Origin: Salinimicrobium nanhaiense
Lineage (GTDB): Bacteria > Bacteroidota > Bacteroidia > Flavobacteriales > Flavobacteriaceae
Length of the DNA stretch: 64,000 nucleotides
NCBI GenBank assembly: GCA_012038135.1
Contig: JAAVJQ010000002.1
Location: 62,001 to 126,000 of the forward strand
Direction of reading: 5' to 3'
Shown: positions 45,436-52,212 of the stretch, one piece after another
Layout of the letters: each line of letters starts with the position of its first letter
How positions within the stretch are numbered: the first letter of the stretch is position 1
Made by a program: the position numbers and the translations under genes
Notes under the pieces: model-generated
Told to the model about the DNA's origin: nothing
Seen by the model: only the letters and a program-made list of their open reading frames with translations
Database searches by the model: none

Positions 45436-46803
45436 TTATAAGTCTTTCGGATTTTCGAGCAAGGTAGGGATCAATTCACTAATAGTAGGATGAATATGAA
45501 CGGCATCCCTCATTACTTCATAGGAATTCCCGGCATACATTTGATCAATGACAGTGTGAATATACTCATCTGCCCCGGGACCAACAAAGGTGGCTCCAAG
45601 GATCTTGTTAGTTTCTGCTTCAATGAAGACCTTTAACAGGCCGGTGGTTTCCCCCATTTCCTTAGCCCTGGCGATTTTTTTCATGGGTCGCATGGCTACC
45701 TTTGCTTTAATGCCTTTTTCTTTTATTTCTTTCTCGTTGAGGCCTACTCTTGCCACGGCAGGATCAATGTAGGCAGCATAACAGGTAAATCTATCGGAAA
45801 GATATCTTTTTTGATCTTCAAAAAGGTGCGAATTTACAATTTGGAAATCATTGTATGCAGTGTGGGTAAAAGCACCTTCTCCATTGCAATCTCCCAGAGC
45901 CCAAATATTTGGCGCACTTGTTTGAAGTTCATCGTTGACTTTAATGAATCCGTGGTCATCAAGAACTACGTCGGTATTTTCCAGCCCAAGATCATCTGTG
46001 TTGGGAATACGGCCTGCAGCTACGAGGACATGCGGAGAGCTGATGCTTTTTTTGCCTTCCTCACAATGATAAGACACCTTTATTTCCCCGTCATCTTCAG
46101 TTGCCGAAATGCATTGAGATTTCAGCAGCACTTCAATTCCGCTGTCTTTCAGAACCTGGGCAATGATCTCTGCAATGTCATCATCTTCTCTTTTCATAAG
46201 ATGTTCCCCACGTTCCAGAATGGTCACTTTGCTTCCGAAGCGGCGGAACATCTGACCGAATTCCAGCCCCACGTATCCACCGCCTACTATGATCAAATGC
46301 TCCGGAATCTCTTCCAGCTCCAATATTGAACGATTGGTGAGATAATTCACCTTTTGAAAACCTTCAGGAATTCTTGGTCTGCCGCCAACATTGATGTAGA
46401 TCTTTTCTGCGGAAAATTGCTCCCCATTGACCTCTACAGTTGTGTTATTGACAAAAGTAGCTTTGCCTCTAATAAGACTTACTTTTTCGTTGCTACTGAA
46501 CATTTTCTCCAGCCCCGAGTGAGAATCTGCGATAAGTTTATCCTTTCGCTCTTTAATCTTTTTCAGATTTACTTTTACCTTACCTTCCACAGTCACACCC
46601 AACTCCTCACTATTGGAGGCCACATAAGCTCTTCTGGCAGAGGCTACATAAGCTTTGGTTGGCGTACAACCGGTATTTACGCAGGTGCCGCCTAACTCTG
46701 CCTTCTCAAAAATGGCAGTTTTTAATCCGTTTTCGGCGAGACTTGCCGCCAAAGAAGGTCCCGCCTGGCCTGTACCTATAACTATCGCATCAAATTTTTT
46801 CAT
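45436..46803 (-). CDS. Mercuric reductase-like FAD disulfide oxidoreductase
   Basis: A 455-residue class I pyridine nucleotide-disulfide oxidoreductase. FAD motif GTGQAGPSLA (residues 10-19), redox disulfide C41/C46 in GGTCVNTGCTPTKA, NAD(P) motif VGGGYVGLEFGQMF (near 173), second FAD motif NIWALGDCNGEGAFTHTA (near 305) and the C-terminal HIHPTISELIPTL with the catalytic His/Glu pair. It is often annotated MerA, but it has neither the N-terminal metal-binding domain nor the C-terminal cysteine pair of mercuric reductase, and no mer genes are near. A general disulfide or quinone reductase is more likely. Confidence 0.86.
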   Translation of the reverse strand: MKKFDAIVIGTGQAGPSLAASLAENGLKTAIFEKAELGGTCVNTGCTPTKAYVASARRAYVASNSEELGVTVEGKVKVNLKKIKERKDKLIADSHSGLEKMFSSNEKVSLIRGKATFVNNTTVEVNGEQFSAEKIYINVGGRPRIPEGFQKVNYLTNRSILELEEIPEHLIIVGGGYVGLEFGQMFRRFGSKVTILERGEHLMKREDDDIAEIIAQVLKDSGIEVLLKSQCISATEDDGEIKVSYHCEEGKKSISSPHVLVAAGRIPNTDDLGLENTDVVLDDHGFIKVNDELQTSAPNIWALGDCNGEGAFTHTAYNDFQIVNSHLFEDQKRYLSDRFTCYAAYIDPAVARVGLNEKEIKEKGIKAKVAMRPMKKIARAKEMGETTGLLKVFIEAETNKILGATFVGPGADEYIHTVIDQMYAGNSYEVMRDAVHIHPTISELIPTLLENPKDL

Positions 46804-46813
46804 GATAAGGCTG

Positions 46814-47374
46814 TTAATATTTATAATTTTTACCCTCGTCCTGCTCTAACTCTGCGCCCAGGCTCAGCACCATCCGGTTGACAAAATTAAAATAGGAAAC
46901 CACCAGGCTGGCATCCAGAATGGCAGAATCACTGAGACCAGTATTTTTTAAAGGAGCTGTAGGATCTGTCTTTTCTATATTCTGAGGCCTTAGGGTGAGT
47001 TCTTCGGCGTATTGGCACAAGGCCCGCTCTGCTTCCGAAAGATCAGCTTCTCTGTAATCAGATCTAAGCTTTGCAAGCTTCTCTTCATCCTTCCAGTAAT
47101 GATTAAGGGCGCTGCCATGATGTGTAGCGCAGTAACTGCAGTTGTTTGCCATAGAAACCACCACGGCCATCATCTCCCGCTGCGCTCTCGAAAGCTCTGA
47201 CCTGGAAAACATGATCTCCATGTAAAGCTCCATGTGTTTTACAATACTCTCCGGTCGCAGGCTTTGTATCTTATGAACTTCGGCTACCTGGCCCCTGCTT
47301 TTTTCTAATTCCTCATAAATTTCCTTCAGCTTTCCTGTTGCTTCTTCGGGTTGAATGATTTGGATTCGTGACAT
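46814..47374 (-). CDS. AhpD-like peroxidase-related protein (CMD family)
   Basis: A 186-residue helical protein of the peroxidase-related CMD subgroup. Redox motif C79, C82, H86 in NCSYCATHHG. It heads the operon with the disulfide reductase and redoxin, an arrangement that resembles a reductant chain (flavoprotein, AhpD, peroxiredoxin), although the redoxin is exported and the other two are not. It is transcribed leftward from site S4. Confidence 0.86.
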   Translation of the reverse strand: MSRIQIIQPEEATGKLKEIYEELEKSRGQVAEVHKIQSLRPESIVKHMELYMEIMFSRSELSRAQREMMAVVVSMANNCSYCATHHGSALNHYWKDEEKLAKLRSDYREADLSEAERALCQYAEELTLRPQNIEKTDPTAPLKNTGLSDSAILDASLVVSYFNFVNRMVLSLGAELEQDEGKNYKY

Positions 47375-47472
47375 TTTTTACTACTAATTCAGTTGAGGTT
47401 TTTAAATGTACTAAATGATCAGATCCTGAAACCTGTCCTTCAGGATGAAAAACATATTGCTCTTCTTACCGA

Positions 47473-47546
47473 CCAAACTAACCTATTTCAGCAACAACCA
47501 CTGTCAGATTTCTGACAAACTTTTTCCCCGCATTCTGGTACTTTTG
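47473..47546. promoter_or_regulatory. Site S4: Crp/Fnr-type operator with divergent -7 elements
   Basis: Palindrome TGTCA-GATTTC-TGACA at 47502-47517. On the plus strand TACTTTTG (47539-47546, perfect consensus) and on the minus strand TAGTTTGG (47480-47473) both end 36.5 bases from the centre. It serves the AhpD-reductase-redoxin operon leftward and the small cysteine-rich protein rightward. Confidence 0.75.
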
Positions 47547-47588
47547 GAAATAATGGCAGTTCCAGTATTTGCACAATTAAACCTTTAT

Positions 47589-47810
47589 ATGAAAGATCTC
47601 CAAAATTCTATAATAAACGAATCTGAAATAACCTGCCCAAGATGTGGACATAAAACAACAGAAGAAATGCCAACCGGGTCCTGCCAGTTCTTCTATGAGT
47701 GTGAAAACTGTAAAACAGTTTTAAGACCGGCAGAAGGAGATTGCTGCGTGTATTGTAGTTACGGCTCTGTAGCCTGTCCTTCTATCCAGGGGAAAGATGG
47801 GTGCTGTTAA
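47589..47810 (+). CDS. Small cysteine-rich GDCC-type protein
   Basis: A 73-residue protein with a zinc-ribbon-like start (TCPRCGH, C16 and C19), a second pair CENCK and the motif GDCCVYCSYGSVACPS, ten or more cysteines in all. Such GDCCxxCSYG proteins are common but uncharacterised; metal binding is likely. The frame is open upstream to 47445, but that segment spans the operator and promoter of site S4, so the ATG at 47589 is the start. Confidence 0.8.
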   Translation: MKDLQNSIINESEITCPRCGHKTTEEMPTGSCQFFYECENCKTVLRPAEGDCCVYCSYGSVACPSIQGKDGCC

Positions 47811-47916
47811 ATTTTGACTATCTGAAGATGATCAAAAGAGGAAAATTGACCATCCCGTTTCTTGTGCCCATTTTTTTCATTAAATTAAAGAACAGTTTAA
47901 ATGAAACACTTCACAA

Positions 47917-48483
47917 ATGAGATCAGATATCAAAGAAGGTAAAACATTTACCGATTACGAACTCCCCAACCACAAGGGAGAAAAAAAGAAACTCAGTGAA
48001 ATTCAGGGAAAGGATCCTATGGCTCTAATGCTGGCAAGAGGAGGTTATTGCCCAAAGGAAGACCTGCAGCATCAATGGATGTCAGCGATGCAAAGAGAAT
48101 TGGAAGTTGGCTATTGTAAATTTGTGACCATAAGTACAGACTCCCAATTGGAGTCACTGGAATGGCGTACAAGATTAGGTGCCCACTGGCCTTTCCTGAG
48201 TGATGAAGAGCGTAAGATCCAGAAAGAGCTGGAGATCAAAGAATACACAGATCCCAAACATGATCCTATGATCCCGCATACGATCATTCTGGAGCCGGGG
48301 CTAAAGATCTACAAAGTCTACAACGGCTACTGGTACTGGGGCCGGCCTACGCCCGAAGAACTGAGGCAGGATTTTCGGGAAATTTCAAAAAAAGTACGGC
48401 CAGATTGGGATCTTAGTGATCCTAAAGTGAAGGAGCAATGGGAGAATGGTAATGAATCCTTCTTTTATCCTTATGAAGAATAA
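47917..48483 (+). CDS. Redoxin-domain protein (peroxiredoxin-like)
   Basis: A 188-residue cytosolic thioredoxin-fold protein: FTDYELPNHKGEKKKLSEI, then LARGGYCPKEDLQ with a single likely peroxidatic cysteine C45, FVTISTDSQLESLEWR and WPFLSDEERKIQKEL. The resolving cysteine of the CxxC type is absent (CPKE). It follows the small cysteine-rich gene by 106 bases on the same strand and may share the S4 transcript, as no operator lies in front of it. Confidence 0.82.
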   Translation: MRSDIKEGKTFTDYELPNHKGEKKKLSEIQGKDPMALMLARGGYCPKEDLQHQWMSAMQRELEVGYCKFVTISTDSQLESLEWRTRLGAHWPFLSDEERKIQKELEIKEYTDPKHDPMIPHTIILEPGLKIYKVYNGYWYWGRPTPEELRQDFREISKKVRPDWDLSDPKVKEQWENGNESFFYPYEE

Positions 48484-48558
48484 AGATCTTTTGTAGGAAT
48501 AGCAAAAAAGAAAAAAATTACAGATTTTTTTCTAAAATAAACTGGTGTCCTACCGGTA

Positions 48559-49281
48559 TTAAGGATTTTCAAAATTCCATCTGGTACCGTCATCCCACTC
48601 CTTTCTTGAATTTCCATAGGCAGGATAACCTCCACTGTCCTTCAGCATCTTCGCAAGGTGTAAAAGATTATAGGTCATGAAGGTGGTATTTTTGTTGGTA
48701 AATTCTGAATCAAATCCTACCGGAGGATCCTTTTTCTCCCCATTCCATTCTGTATCACTGTAACTCGGTCCCGGTCCAACTTTGCCAATCCAGCCGGCAT
48801 CTGCCTGCGGAGGAATCGAATAGCCTAAATGCTGCAAGGAGTAGAGCAGCCCCATGGAGCAATGTTTTACCCCGTCCTCATTTCCTGTAACTATGCAACC
48901 TCCCGCCTTGCCATAATAGATATACTGACCTTTGTCATTTTGCAAAGCACTCATTCCATATAGCCGCTCAATGAGTTTGGAGGCAATTGACGATCTTTCT
49001 CCCAGCCAGATTGGAGTTCCAATTACAAGAATATCGGCAGCCTCAACTTTTTCAAACAGTACGGGCCATTCGTCCTCTACCTCACCTTCTTTGGTCATAT
49101 CGGGTTGTACTCCTGCCGGAATTTTATGATCTGCAAATCTTATATTTTCTACTTCCACTCCTTCAGACCGCATGATATCCATCGAGACGTCCATAAGTGC
49201 CTGGGTATGGCTTTTTTGAGGAGATTTTTTTAAAGTACAGTTGATATAGATGGCTTTAAGCCCTTCAAAATTGTTATGCAT
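48559..49281 (-). CDS. Flavodoxin-fold NAD(P)H-dependent oxidoreductase
   Basis: A 240-residue flavoprotein of the NADPH-dependent FMN reductase/flavodoxin-like family: AIYINCTLKKSPQKSHTQALMD (FMN phosphate loop, near residue 10-30), ILVIGTPIWLGERSSIASKLIERLYG (near 86-110) and GGCIVTGNEDGVKHCSMGLLYSLQHLGYSIPP (near 128-160). Relatives reduce quinones or nitro compounds. No palindromic site directly precedes it; the decayed egtD remnant lies between it and site S5, so it could be the downstream gene of that promoter. Confidence 0.83.
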   Translation of the reverse strand: MHNNFEGLKAIYINCTLKKSPQKSHTQALMDVSMDIMRSEGVEVENIRFADHKIPAGVQPDMTKEGEVEDEWPVLFEKVEAADILVIGTPIWLGERSSIASKLIERLYGMSALQNDKGQYIYYGKAGGCIVTGNEDGVKHCSMGLLYSLQHLGYSIPPQADAGWIGKVGPGPSYSDTEWNGEKKDPPVGFDSEFTNKNTTFMTYNLLHLAKMLKDSGGYPAYGNSRKEWDDGTRWNFENP

Positions 49282-49362
49282 AATCTTTTTATTTTTTAGT
49301 TAAAAGAAATTTTTTAATCAACCTAAAGAAGGGGAAGCCACGCCTTTCAGAAAACTGAAAAC

Positions 49363-49592
49363 TTATTTTTTATAGTTTCCAAATATTCCGAATCCACGGG
49401 TGGTGAGATTACCTCCAGGCTGGCTCATTATTTCCTGAAAAAAAATGAATCTCCCTTGCTGTTATAGAAATTTTTTGATTTCAGTTTTTTTCGAGAGGAT
49501 TTTAATCCTTGAAATACATCTTTTGCAAACTCGTTTTTGGATGGCCATATTATATTTTCTAAGGATCCTTTGGTCTGAACCTGTTCTTTCAT
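49363..49592 (-). pseudogene. N-terminal remnant of egtD (L-histidine N-alpha-methyltransferase)
   Basis: From an ATG at 49592 the minus strand reads FAKDVFQGLKSSRKKLKSK and NFYNSKGDSFF, the conserved start of EgtD (F..DV..GL....K.L..K.FYD..GS.LF). At an A8 run (plus strand 49438-49445) the frame shifts and continues with FQEIMSQPGGNLTTRGFGIF, matching the next EgtD block (I...P.YYLT..E..I). Only about 80 of about 320 residues remain. EgtD makes hercynine for ergothioneine, a redox thiol. The remnant lies directly behind the leftward promoter of site S5. Confidence 0.6.
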
Positions 49593-49637
49593 TGATTATA
49601 AGCAGCTTTTGATTTATAGTTCATCTCTGGTTGAAAA

Positions 49638-49682
49638 ATAAGGTAAGGAGATGCCTGCTTAAGAATTGTCAATTTTTTGACA
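49638..49682 (-). promoter_or_regulatory. Site S5: Crp/Fnr-type operator between egtD remnant and crp/fnr gene
   Basis: Palindrome TGTCA-ATTTTT-TGACA at 49667-49682. Leftward, TACCTTAT (49645-49638) ends 36.5 bases from the centre. Rightward, no TAnnTT lies at that offset, so the regulator gene itself (ATG 90 bases downstream) is either repressed or autoregulated in another way. Confidence 0.65.
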
Positions 49683-49771
49683 TTGAATTTGACTTTAAAG
49701 AAATCTTAAGACTCTCCCGAGCATAAAATGAATATATTAGAAGGATCAATTTCACCTAAATTTCAAGTTCA

Positions 49772-50458
49772 ATGGCAAGGAAATCAAAAGTGTGGTACCT
49801 GGAGAATTTTAACTTCTTTTCAGAACTTAGTCCGGAAGACAGAGATTTTATTTGCCAAAACACTGTTATGCGAACTCAGGGGAAAGGGGAAACGGTGTAC
49901 TTCCAGAATGATTCAGCAAACAGTGTATATTTTTTGAAAGAAGGAAAGATCAGCATTGAAAGATTTACCTCCACCGGGGAAAATTTTTTGTTGGCCATTC
50001 TTGAGAAAGGAGAAATATTTGGAGAATCTTCAATAACCAAAAGTAGTAAGAGGAAAGAAGCGGCCATAGTAGAAGAGGAAGCCACCTATTGTGTAATGGA
50101 ACAGGGAAATTTTAGAGAACTGTTGATGAAGTGTCCATCTTTAAATATAAAATTTTCTCAGTTACTGGAAGTGCGATTGGAAAAAGCACAAAAGAGATTG
50201 GAAGATGTTTCCTTTAAGAAAAACAGGGAAAGAATAATTGAATATTTAAAAGAAACGGCTGTTCTCTCGGCAGAGAGTATGAATGGAAATCTCGTAACAA
50301 TTAATTCCCTCCCTCATCAAAAAATAGCCCAGCTTACCTCTACTAACAGACAAGAGGTATCCAATGTTTTTAGCGATCTCAGGAAAAACAGGATCATTGA
50401 TTATAACAGAAAGATCATAAAAATCCTCAACTTCAATAAGTTAGAAGCCTACTGTTAA
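49772..50458 (+). CDS. Crp/Fnr-family transcription regulator
   Basis: A 228-residue regulator: cyclic-nucleotide-binding-type beta-roll (about 15-125), dimer helix (about 128-150) and winged HTH (about 150-225). The cAMP-site arginine-serine pair of Crp is missing: G84-E85 is kept, but KSSKRKEA stands where Crp has RSA. There is no N-terminal cysteine cluster as in Fnr (cysteines only at 28, 107, 121 and 228). The recognition helix TNRQEVSNVF (191-200) has R193 at the Crp R180 position but Q and N for E181 and R185. It probably binds the five TGTCA-N6-TGACA sites in this region. Confidence 0.88.
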   Translation: MARKSKVWYLENFNFFSELSPEDRDFICQNTVMRTQGKGETVYFQNDSANSVYFLKEGKISIERFTSTGENFLLAILEKGEIFGESSITKSSKRKEAAIVEEEATYCVMEQGNFRELLMKCPSLNIKFSQLLEVRLEKAQKRLEDVSFKKNRERIIEYLKETAVLSAESMNGNLVTINSLPHQKIAQLTSTNRQEVSNVFSDLRKNRIIDYNRKIIKILNFNKLEAYC

Positions 50459-50618
50459 AACCTATAATTTACAAAGTCGTAGTGCAGGCACGCACTGCTT
50501 TCGCTCAAACCGGCACTACTTCTTAAGGCCCTTCCGTCGAAACTTACCATAGTAGTTTATTCATCCTTTAATCTTCAACCGCAACAGAGATGCAATACTC
50601 AATGGGAACTGCAATTTT
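50459..50618. other. Spacer with an imperfect palindrome
   Basis: No gene. GTAGTGC near 50478 and GCACTAC near 50514 form inverted arms around a region that itself contains AGTGC-AGGCAC-GCACT. It could be a REP-like element or a trace of the integrated element's end. Confidence 0.3.
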
Positions 50619-50902
50619 TTATTTTCCTTGAGCCCTGAATAACTTTAATAAAGCTAAAAAGGCGTAAATACAATATGTTGATTTAGCCGTTGCTTTTTGG
50701 AATTGCCTTTTGCCCTTTACGGGAGATTGGGCCATAACGCGGCCTCCGTTTTTATCCCAATGTTGAATGGCTATTTTAGTCTTTAGACTGATATTGGCCC
50801 GTTTACCATGGACGATTATTCCAGCATAAATTTCGGCCATATTTTCCTTGCCGTGGAGGAGTTGATCCAGAAGAGGATTGAGAAAGTCTGTGAAGAAGTC
50901 AT
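50619..50902 (-). pseudogene. Remnant of a tyrosine recombinase (integrase), N-terminal part
   Basis: The minus strand from an ATG at 50902 reads SQTFSILFWINSSTARK, then in a shifted frame AEIYAGIIVHGKRANISLKTKI and HWDKNGGRV. This is the N-terminal arm-binding domain of Bacteroidota phage-type integrases (usual form: SILFWLKKSK...PIYARITVNGKRAEISLKRKI). The frameshift lies near 50840. The core-binding and catalytic domains are missing. It points away from the tRNA-Arg gene 215 bases to its right, as an integrase next to its attachment site would. Confidence 0.65.
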
Positions 50903-50983
50903 AGTACGCCTTTTAATGATATTTCAGTGAAAGACGAAAGTCAAACCAACTACACTAATAAGGTAAAAATTTTAATGATTGCT

Positions 50984-51009
50984 CAACAAATTATTTTAGA
51001 AATTTGTTG
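50984..51009. repeat. Inverted repeat between integrase remnant and tRNA
   Basis: CAACAAATT and AATTTGTTG are perfect 9-base arms around an 8-base spacer; a further GATTTGTTG half-copy follows at about 51013. It may be a recombinase arm-binding site or an operator left by the integrated element. Confidence 0.35.
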
Positions 51010-51070
51010 GCCGATTTGTTGACCTTTCAGCTCAATAATAGTCAACATCAAACAATATCAATAAAAATGA

Positions 51071-51106
51071 AACCCGGTAAACCAATAGGTTTACAGGGTT
51101 TTTCAA
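51071..51106. terminator. Hairpin downstream of tRNA-Arg, possibly bidirectional
   Basis: AACCCGGTAAACC and GGTTTACAGGGTT pair with one mismatch around AATA. T-runs exist on both strands (TTTTTC on plus, TCATTTTTA on minus). Confidence 0.65.
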
Positions 51107-51117
51107 GATGTAAAAAG

Positions 51118-51191
51118 TGACCCCGGAGGGATTCAAACCCCCAACCCTCAGAGCCGAAATCTGATGCGCTATTCAGTTGCGCCACGGGGCC
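51118..51191 (-). tRNA. tRNA-Arg (anticodon TCG)
   Basis: The minus strand folds as a cloverleaf of 74 bases: acceptor GGCCCCG/CGGGGTC, D-arm GCGC, anticodon stem TCAGA/TCTGA with loop TTTCGGC (anticodon TCG, reading CGA), variable GGGTT, T-arm GGGGG/CCCTC with loop TTTGAAT, and discriminator A. CCA is not encoded. Its 3' end faces the integrase remnant and the accessory region, the normal orientation of a tRNA attachment site. Confidence 0.93.
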
Positions 51192-51334
51192 TTTTAAGAA
51201 GGCGCAATTTACATAAAATCTCTAAATTTCCACAAAGATATTCCATTGGTTTAGCTTCAGAAATTATGTTCATTAAAAATGGAAATTTTTGGATAGTATT
51301 CTGCTGTTCTAATTAGTCTTTCTTTTGAAAAGAT

Positions 51335-52102
51335 CTATTCCTCCACAAACCTGTTCAGCGTAATCGAATTATTAAAAGCATCCCCCATAGTGTTATTAAA
51401 ATATGCATAAACAGTTTTCCCTTCTTCCATCAATTCAACCATCAGCTCTCCATGTTCCTGTAAAAAATCTTTTGAATAGCTCTCCCGATAATTTCCTGCT
51501 GGACCATGAAAGCGGAAATATAAAAAATCGGAAGGTTGGTCGAGCAAAGGTGTGGCAGACCTGAGTATGTCTTGCATGACCACTGTGGCTTTGTATAATT
51601 CTAATAATTCGTAAACCTCCTCCTCATACCAGGATCTATTCCGAAACTCTACCGCAATCTTCCACTCCTGGGTAGGATCTATTTCAAGAATACAGCTTAA
51701 TAATCTTTCTAACTGACTCCTGTACATGACCCCTATACTCGGGGGAAACTGAATAAGCAGGCATCCTTTCTTTTCATTAAATGAATTGATAGATCTATAG
51801 AAAGCAACAATATCCTCTCTTTTAAAGTTTAAACCTTTGCCATGTGTAATTTCTTTCCATAATTTAAAGGTAAATCTAAAATTTTCAGGTACAGATGCCG
51901 CCCATTTTGCAACTGTTGCCGGCTGCGGAATTTTATAAAAAGTACTGTTAAATTCTATGCTATTGAAAATTGATGCATAGTAAGTCAGCCTACTCGCATT
52001 TTCAAAAGGAGGCGGGAAGGCATACTTAGGAATTGGCAACTGTAAGCCACTAAGACCTGAATAAAAACGGTTTTTAAAAACGGAAGAAGAATTTTTCTCC
52101 AT
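51335..52102 (-). CDS. DUF72 domain-containing protein (YecE family)
   Basis: A 255-residue protein with a TIM-barrel-like DUF72 fold. It has FYSGLSGLQLPIPKYAFPPPFENASRLTYYASIFNSIEFNSTFYKIP near the start (the YxxxFxxxExNxTFY block), FRFTFKLWKEITH near 95, LLIQFPPS near 136, AVEFRNRSWY near 166 and LYFRFHG near 212, and ends before YAYFNNTMGDAFNNS. Function is unknown; no catalytic role is established. It has no evident operon partner. Confidence 0.85.
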   Translation of the reverse strand: MEKNSSSVFKNRFYSGLSGLQLPIPKYAFPPPFENASRLTYYASIFNSIEFNSTFYKIPQPATVAKWAASVPENFRFTFKLWKEITHGKGLNFKREDIVAFYRSINSFNEKKGCLLIQFPPSIGVMYRSQLERLLSCILEIDPTQEWKIAVEFRNRSWYEEEVYELLELYKATVVMQDILRSATPLLDQPSDFLYFRFHGPAGNYRESYSKDFLQEHGELMVELMEEGKTVYAYFNNTMGDAFNNSITLNRFVEE

Positions 52103-52212
52103 TCTGTGGACTTATTGAATTCTTCAGATCGTCGAAAGTTTTTTGTTTTTCAGGATCTGCCATAATCCTTACCTCCAACGCTCTCTCAATACTCAATACT
52201 AAATACTAACTC
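52103..52212. repeat. Spacer with degenerate ACTAA-type tandem repeat
   Basis: The tract from about 52180 to 52222 runs as CAATACTCAATACTAAATAC and TAACTCCTAACTACTAAG, the same kind of degenerate short tandem seen in other spacers of this window. No gene. Confidence 0.45.

Noticed and set aside
45436..46803. Call of a true mercuric reductase (merA)
   Set aside because: There is no metal-binding N-terminal domain, no C-terminal cysteine pair and no merR, merT or merP nearby.
47445..47588. N-terminal extension of the small cysteine-rich protein
   Set aside because: It contains the S4 operator and the perfect -7 element, so it would not be transcribed in full.
49728..49937. 69-codon frame at the start of the Crp/Fnr gene
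   Set aside because: It overlaps the regulator in another frame and has no protein-like features.
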